DNA of 8,470 nt from Desulfurococcales archaeon (GTDB lineage Archaea > Thermoproteota > Thermoprotei_A > Sulfolobales > Ignisphaeraceae), in contig JAMOOB010000299.1 of assembly GCA_027066265.1 (NCBI GenBank), forward strand, positions 1-8,470, written 5' to 3'. This document shows, one piece after another, positions 5,519 to 8,470 of the stretch. The notes under the pieces were generated by a model that was given only the letters and a program-made list of their open reading frames with translations, was not told the DNA's origin and searched no databases. Positions within the stretch are counted from its first letter, which is position 1. Every line of letters starts with the position of its first letter. A program made the position numbers and the translations under genes.

Positions 5519-6778
5519 ATGGCGAACCAGTTCCTAGAGAACGTACTCAAGACAATCAAGCGCGGTGTTGAGATCGGTGGCTTCCCAGAAGAACTCTACA
5601 AGATTCTGAGCAAGCCCGAGAGGGTAGTGATCGTCAAGATACCCGTGAGAATGGACGATGGTAGGCTCGAGATCTTCGAAGGATACAGAGTTCAGCACAA
5701 CAGCGCTCTAGGACCTTACAAGGGTGGTATCAGATTCCATCCCGAGGTAACGCTCGAAGACGATGTTGCTCTGGCAACCCTGATGACTCTCAAGAACTCG
5801 CTCGCCGGAATCCCGTACGGAGGTGGTAAGGGAGCTGTTAGAGTAGATCCAAAGAAGCTATCCCCGAGAGAGCTAGAGCAACTAGCTAGAGGCTACGTAC
5901 GAGCACTGTACCCAGTACTCGGCGACCAGATAGATATTCCGGCCCCCGATGTCGGAACCAATCCGCAGATCATGGCATGGATGGTAGACGAGTACAGTAA
6001 GATAGCTGGTAGGAACGTACCTGGCGTATTCACTGCAAAGCCACCAGTCCTATGGGGCAACCCCGTTAGGGAGTATGCTACTGGCTTCGGATGCGCTGTG
6101 ATGACTAGAGAAGCTGCGGAGAAGTACCTAGGAGGTCTCGAAGGTAAGCGCGTAGCCATCCAAGGCTTCGGAAACACCGGTCGGTGGCACGCTTACTGGC
6201 TCCAGAAAATGGGTGCAAAGATCGTTGCAATCAGCGACACCAGCGGAACCGTCTACGATCCGGAGGGAATCGATGTAGAGCTAGCGATGAAGGTCAAGAA
6301 GGAGACGGGCAAAGTAATCAACTACCCGAAGGGCGAGAAGATACCCGACCCCAAGGCTGCGCTCTACGTAGATGCAGACATTCTCGGCCCAGATGCTCTA
6401 GAGAACCAGATAACGTTAGAGAACGTAGACAAGATAAAGGCTAAGCTCATCGTTGAGGGAGCGAACGGTCCTACAACTCCAGAAGCTGAGCAGAAGCTAT
6501 ACGAGAGAGGAGTCATCGTAGTACCAGACTTCCTAGCGAATGCTGGAGGCGTAGTAATGAGCTATCTAGAGTGGGTCGAGAACCTACAGTGGTACTTCTG
6601 GGACGAGGAAGAGACTAGAGCAAGACTCGAGAAGATCATGAGGAACAACTTCCTGAGAGTATACGAACGATTCGAGAGGATGAGAAGCGAGAACCCGAAG
6701 ATAACGATGAGAGACGCAGCACTAGTACTAGCACTAGACAGGCTCTACCAGGCAATGAAGGTTCGTGGATGGCTCTAA
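5519..6778 (+). CDS. gdhA: Glutamate dehydrogenase (Glu/Leu/Phe/Val dehydrogenase family), probably NAD-dependent
   Basis: A full-length 419-residue glutamate dehydrogenase that interconverts glutamate and 2-oxoglutarate plus ammonia, normally a cytoplasmic hexamer. Substrate-site residues are all present: GPYKGGIRFHP with Lys68, TLKNSLAGIPYGGGKG with Lys92 and catalytic Lys104, and PAPDVGTNP with catalytic Asp144. The nucleotide-binding domain starts near 208, with GFGNTG (216-221) and Asp240 at the end of the second strand, an acidic residue that usually favours NAD over NADP. Segments NPVREYATGFG, EGANGPTTPEAE and NAGGVVMSYLEWVENLQW are those I recall from Pyrobaculum-like crenarchaeal enzymes. 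The gene is monocistronic, bounded by a T run on each side. Arginine codons are strongly biased: by my count 20 of 26 are AGA or AGG, fitting a highly expressed gene. It links nitrogen assimilation or amino-acid catabolism to the 2-oxoacid oxidoreductase encoded at the left edge. Confidence 0.97.
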   Translation: MANQFLENVLKTIKRGVEIGGFPEELYKILSKPERVVIVKIPVRMDDGRLEIFEGYRVQHNSALGPYKGGIRFHPEVTLEDDVALATLMTLKNSLAGIPYGGGKGAVRVDPKKLSPRELEQLARGYVRALYPVLGDQIDIPAPDVGTNPQIMAWMVDEYSKIAGRNVPGVFTAKPPVLWGNPVREYATGFGCAVMTREAAEKYLGGLEGKRVAIQGFGNTGRWHAYWLQKMGAKIVAISDTSGTVYDPEGIDVELAMKVKKETGKVINYPKGEKIPDPKAALYVDADILGPDALENQITLENVDKIKAKLIVEGANGPTTPEAEQKLYERGVIVVPDFLANAGGVVMSYLEWVENLQWYFWDEEETRARLEKIMRNNFLRVYERFERMRSENPKITMRDAALVLALDRLYQAMKVRGWL

Positions 6779-6789
6779 CACAAACAACG

Positions 6790-6794
6790 TTTTT
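6790..6794 (+). terminator. Putative oligo-T terminator of glutamate dehydrogenase
   Basis: Five T in a row begin 12 bases after the stop codon, ahead of the tRNA gene promoter. This is the usual simple archaeal signal; no stem is needed or seen. Confidence 0.4.
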
Positions 6795-6824
6795 ACTCAC
6801 GTCATTCTATCTACATCGCAAACC

Positions 6825-6830
6825 TATTAA
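6825..6830 (+). promoter_or_regulatory. Putative TATA box for tRNA-Leu
   Basis: TATTAA lies 33-38 bases before the mature 5' end of the tRNA. That distance would place initiation some ten bases upstream of the tRNA, leaving a short leader for RNase P to remove. Confidence 0.45.
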
Positions 6831-6862
6831 CCCCCTCGTTGTAACCAAATCTTTCGGACGGT

Positions 6863-6950
6863 GCGGGGGTGCCCGAGCCAGGTCAAAGGGGTCGGGCTTA
6901 GGACCCGATGGCGTAGGCCTGCGTGGGTTCAAATCCCACCCCCCGCACCA
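6863..6950 (+). tRNA. tRNA-Leu, anticodon UAG (reads CUA and probably other CUN codons)
   Basis: The 88-base gene folds completely. The acceptor stem is GCGGGGG (6863-6869) with CCCCCGC (6940-6946). The D arm is CCC/GGG around GAGCCAGGTCAAA. The anticodon stem TCGGG (6892-6896) pairs with CCCGA (6904-6908) around the loop CTTAGGA, giving anticodon TAG at 6899-6901. A long variable arm (6909-6922) is typical of type II tRNAs. The T arm is GTGGG TTCAAAT CCCAC. Discriminator A and the long variable arm both fit leucine. CCA is encoded in the genome (6948-6950). No intron interrupts the anticodon loop or any arm. A weak T-rich stretch (TTTCTT, 6955-6960) follows and may end transcription before the convergent regulator gene. 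Confidence 0.97.
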
Positions 6951-6996
6951 TGAATTTCTTAACTTGGTTCTACTCAAGCGAAATAGATGCGATGAA

Positions 6997-8010
6997 TTAA
7001 ACGACCTTGTTCGAGGTACCGAATCTTTTCTCCAACGCTTCGTTCAAGGCAATTAAGTCGAGAATCGTTTCGGCTATATCTATGCTGTAGGCAAGGATTC
7101 TTCGAAGTGCATCAGCGAGAGGTTCTAGCAGTGGATCTCTAAGACTCTCTATCCTTTTTATTTGGTTACGCATTTCATCTACTCTCTTGGCTATCTCGAG
7201 CGCTTTGAATTTGTTTAGTTCTATGAAAGCTCTGCAAACTTCTTCGAATAGATTGCGTATATCTTCGAGTAGCGTTAGAACATCTCGATCGATCCTAGGG
7301 TTCCGTTCTAGTACGTACGTTGCTACGCGACGTACGTGATCGGCTACGCGCTCAATGCTTTTAGCGGTCATCGATACGTATATTGCTTGCGATGCACTTC
7401 GTAGTTCAGATCTGTTCGAGATCATGGTGGTATCTTCGATAAGTCTCCGCAGTATGAGTAGGTAGAGCTTATCGACTATATCATCTCGTTTCACTAAGTT
7501 TTCGAGAATGGATCGATCCCTACGCTTCAATGCTTCGACTAGATCGTTCAGCATCGATATGGCTACACGCGTCAACCTCTTTAGAGATGAGTTAAGGTCT
7601 AAGCTTTCGGGATCAACAACGTTCTGAAACGTAATGCTCTCTGCATCCTCGTCTAGCAACTCTAAGCCAAGGACCTTCTCGTGAATGAAGTGTACCAACC
7701 GCTTCACATCTTCATCGCTACAGTTCTTAACGATAACCCGTATCTCGTGGAATCCAGCTAGGTAGTAGGAGAGGATTTCTCTTGCAATGCTATTCAAATC
7801 ACTGCAGCTACGTGGTTCCACCACAGCTCTAAGACTATGGATTTCATCGCTTCGGCTTGGTGGGTATATGAGGAGCGATCCATCTGGAAGGATCTTCATC
7901 GTGAGCTCGGTACCAGGCTTTATGCCCACGATCCGTGCCCAATCTTTCGGAAGCGTTATGCTGAGTGTCGATCCTGCTACGAGCTGAACTCTACGTCTAT
8001 ATACGCTCAA
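6997..8010 (-). CDS. AbrB-domain/PhoU-domain phosphate-type regulator
   Basis: A 337-residue protein that joins a DNA-binding AbrB/SpoVT (MazE-like) domain to PhoU helices, a combination found in archaeal phosphate uptake regulators. Residues 5-50 (RRRVQLVAGSTLSITLPKDW, then GIKPGTELTMKILPDGSLLIYP) are the swapped-hairpin AbrB domain. A linker of about 90 residues follows. The PhoU bundles cover about 140-235 and 240-330, with the metal-binding pattern ERVADHV (220-226) and DIAETILDL (311-319). It probably senses phosphate state and represses or modulates transport or metabolism genes, but no pst genes are visible here. I chose the TTG at 8010 because AGGTGG lies just upstream and it puts the AbrB domain at the normal distance from the N-terminus. 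A TTG at 8043 would add eleven residues. It converges on the tRNA gene and diverges from the membrane protein gene. Confidence 0.88.
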   Translation of the reverse strand: MSVYRRRVQLVAGSTLSITLPKDWARIVGIKPGTELTMKILPDGSLLIYPPSRSDEIHSLRAVVEPRSCSDLNSIAREILSYYLAGFHEIRVIVKNCSDEDVKRLVHFIHEKVLGLELLDEDAESITFQNVVDPESLDLNSSLKRLTRVAISMLNDLVEALKRRDRSILENLVKRDDIVDKLYLLILRRLIEDTTMISNRSELRSASQAIYVSMTAKSIERVADHVRRVATYVLERNPRIDRDVLTLLEDIRNLFEEVCRAFIELNKFKALEIAKRVDEMRNQIKRIESLRDPLLEPLADALRRILAYSIDIAETILDLIALNEALEKRFGTSNKVV

Positions 8011-8093
8011 AGCCCACCTATGGAGAGCTCTAGAGAGGTACAAATGCTTAGATGTACGTTATCGAGCCTAGGTTCGAGATCTGTATCAGCAAT

Positions 8094-8101
8094 GCATATA
8101 G
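8094..8101. promoter_or_regulatory. Putative TATA-like element between the PhoU-type regulator and the membrane protein
   Basis: GCATATAG lies about 31 bases before the plus-strand ATG at 8129, a good promoter distance with a very short leader. Read the other way it is CTATATGC, which could also serve the minus-strand regulator with a leader of about 60 bases. A second AT-rich stretch near 8045-8055 is an alternative for the regulator. Confidence 0.4.
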
Positions 8102-8128
8102 TTCGTAGTGTTGAGGAGATCTAGGGCT

Positions 8129-8470
8129 ATGATGATCCGCTGTCCCCGAACCGATAGAGTTAAGGAACCCGATGAGGATGCCTCCCCCTTTACTGAGCCA
8201 CAGCTAGAGGATTCCGTGATGAGGTGGACCGGCTCTGAGCATGGTGATGAGCGTGAGCCTTTGCTGAAGGCATCTCCATTCCTACTCATCTTACTAACAT
8301 CGTTGACAAGCTACGCGCTATTCATTCTCGGAGAACCTAGGCTCGCACCTACACCCTCCACAATAATGTTCCTCAAGATAGCCCTTTACCTCGGTCTAGG
8401 GCTCTACGTATTGAAGGGATTCCTTCGTCATCCTCTAGCATCGAGGCTCGCACTAGCACTATCGATAACG
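8129..8470 (+). CDS. Integral membrane protein, N-terminal part, function unknown
   Basis: The frame is open from the ATG at 8129 to the right edge (114 codons), so the C-terminus is missing. Residues 1-45 are hydrophilic and acidic, rich in Asp, Glu and Pro. They are followed by hydrophobic segments at about 50-68 (PFLLILLTSLTSYALFILG), 79-98 and the start of a third at 103. This is a polytopic membrane protein with a cytoplasm-like tail rather than a cleaved signal peptide. The first ATG is supported by GAGGAGAT eight bases upstream and a TATA-like site. An ATG at 8219 (residue 31), preceded by AGAGGAT, is a real alternative and would remove most of the acidic tail. I recognise no family. 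Divergence from a PhoU-type regulator raises the possibility that it is controlled by that protein. Confidence 0.7.
   Translation, partial: MMIRCPRTDRVKEPDEDASPFTEPQLEDSVMRWTGSEHGDEREPLLKASPFLLILLTSLTSYALFILGEPRLAPTPSTIMFLKIALYLGLGLYVLKGFLRHPLASRLALALSIT

Noticed and set aside
6184..6444. An 86-codon plus-strand frame inside glutamate dehydrogenase.
   Set aside because: It is a shifted-frame shadow of a well-conserved enzyme, with an arginine-rich composition that reflects the codons of the real gene.
6769..7056. A plus-strand frame running through the tRNA-Leu gene.
   Set aside because: It crosses a perfectly folding tRNA and the end of the opposing regulator gene, and its translation has no protein-like pattern.
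8086..8289. A 67-codon minus-strand frame upstream of the PhoU-type regulator.
   Set aside because: It is antisense to the hydrophilic start of the membrane protein, which has a ribosome site and a clear hydrophobic continuation; the minus frame is serine-rich without structure.

Overview
The window looks like chromosomal DNA of a hyperthermophilic archaeon, most likely a crenarchaeon (Thermoproteota). Several things point that way: a ferredoxin-dependent 2-oxoacid oxidoreductase with a separate delta subunit, a glutamate dehydrogenase with the NPVREYATGFG and GANGPTTPEAE segments I associate with Pyrobaculum-like enzymes, an AbrB-PhoU fusion regulator, a tRNA-Leu with an archaeal architecture, GTG and TTG starts, TATA-like boxes about 25-40 bases before starts, and Shine-Dalgarno (SD) sites of the GAGGTGATC type. 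I cannot name the genus. Genes are tightly packed; no gene-free stretch exceeds about 140 bases, and I see no mobile element, CRISPR array or repeat family.

Layout. At the left edge (1-903, minus strand) lie the delta (ferredoxin) and alpha subunits of a 2-oxoacid:ferredoxin oxidoreductase; alpha runs off the edge and beta probably follows outside. Divergent from it is a plus-strand pair (1055-2144): an Mrp/NBP35 iron-sulfur carrier ATPase overlapping an acylphosphatase. Next come a small winged-helix-like protein on the minus strand (2125-2478) and an O6-alkylguanine-DNA alkyltransferase on the plus strand (2477-2896), whose start codons overlap head to head. A small minus-strand protein with a nuclease-like fold but apparently degenerate catalytic residues follows (2936-3292). 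Then a two-gene plus-strand unit (3428-5414) encodes a radical SAM enzyme with a strikingly enlarged cysteine region and a C-terminal TRAM-like segment, plus a small unrecognised protein.

The right side holds glutamate dehydrogenase (5519-6778), tRNA-Leu(UAG) with encoded CCA (6863-6950), a minus-strand AbrB-PhoU regulator (6997-8010) and the start of a divergent plus-strand membrane protein (8129 to the edge).

How the genes fit together: the 2-oxoacid oxidoreductase and glutamate dehydrogenase both handle 2-oxoglutarate if the former is a KOR. The Mrp carrier could supply the iron-sulfur enzymes nearby (ferredoxin subunit, radical SAM protein), but that is inference from proximity. Most of the window is ordinary core metabolism. 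The best candidates for something undescribed are the radical SAM gene with its small partner and the overlapping divergent pair at 2477.
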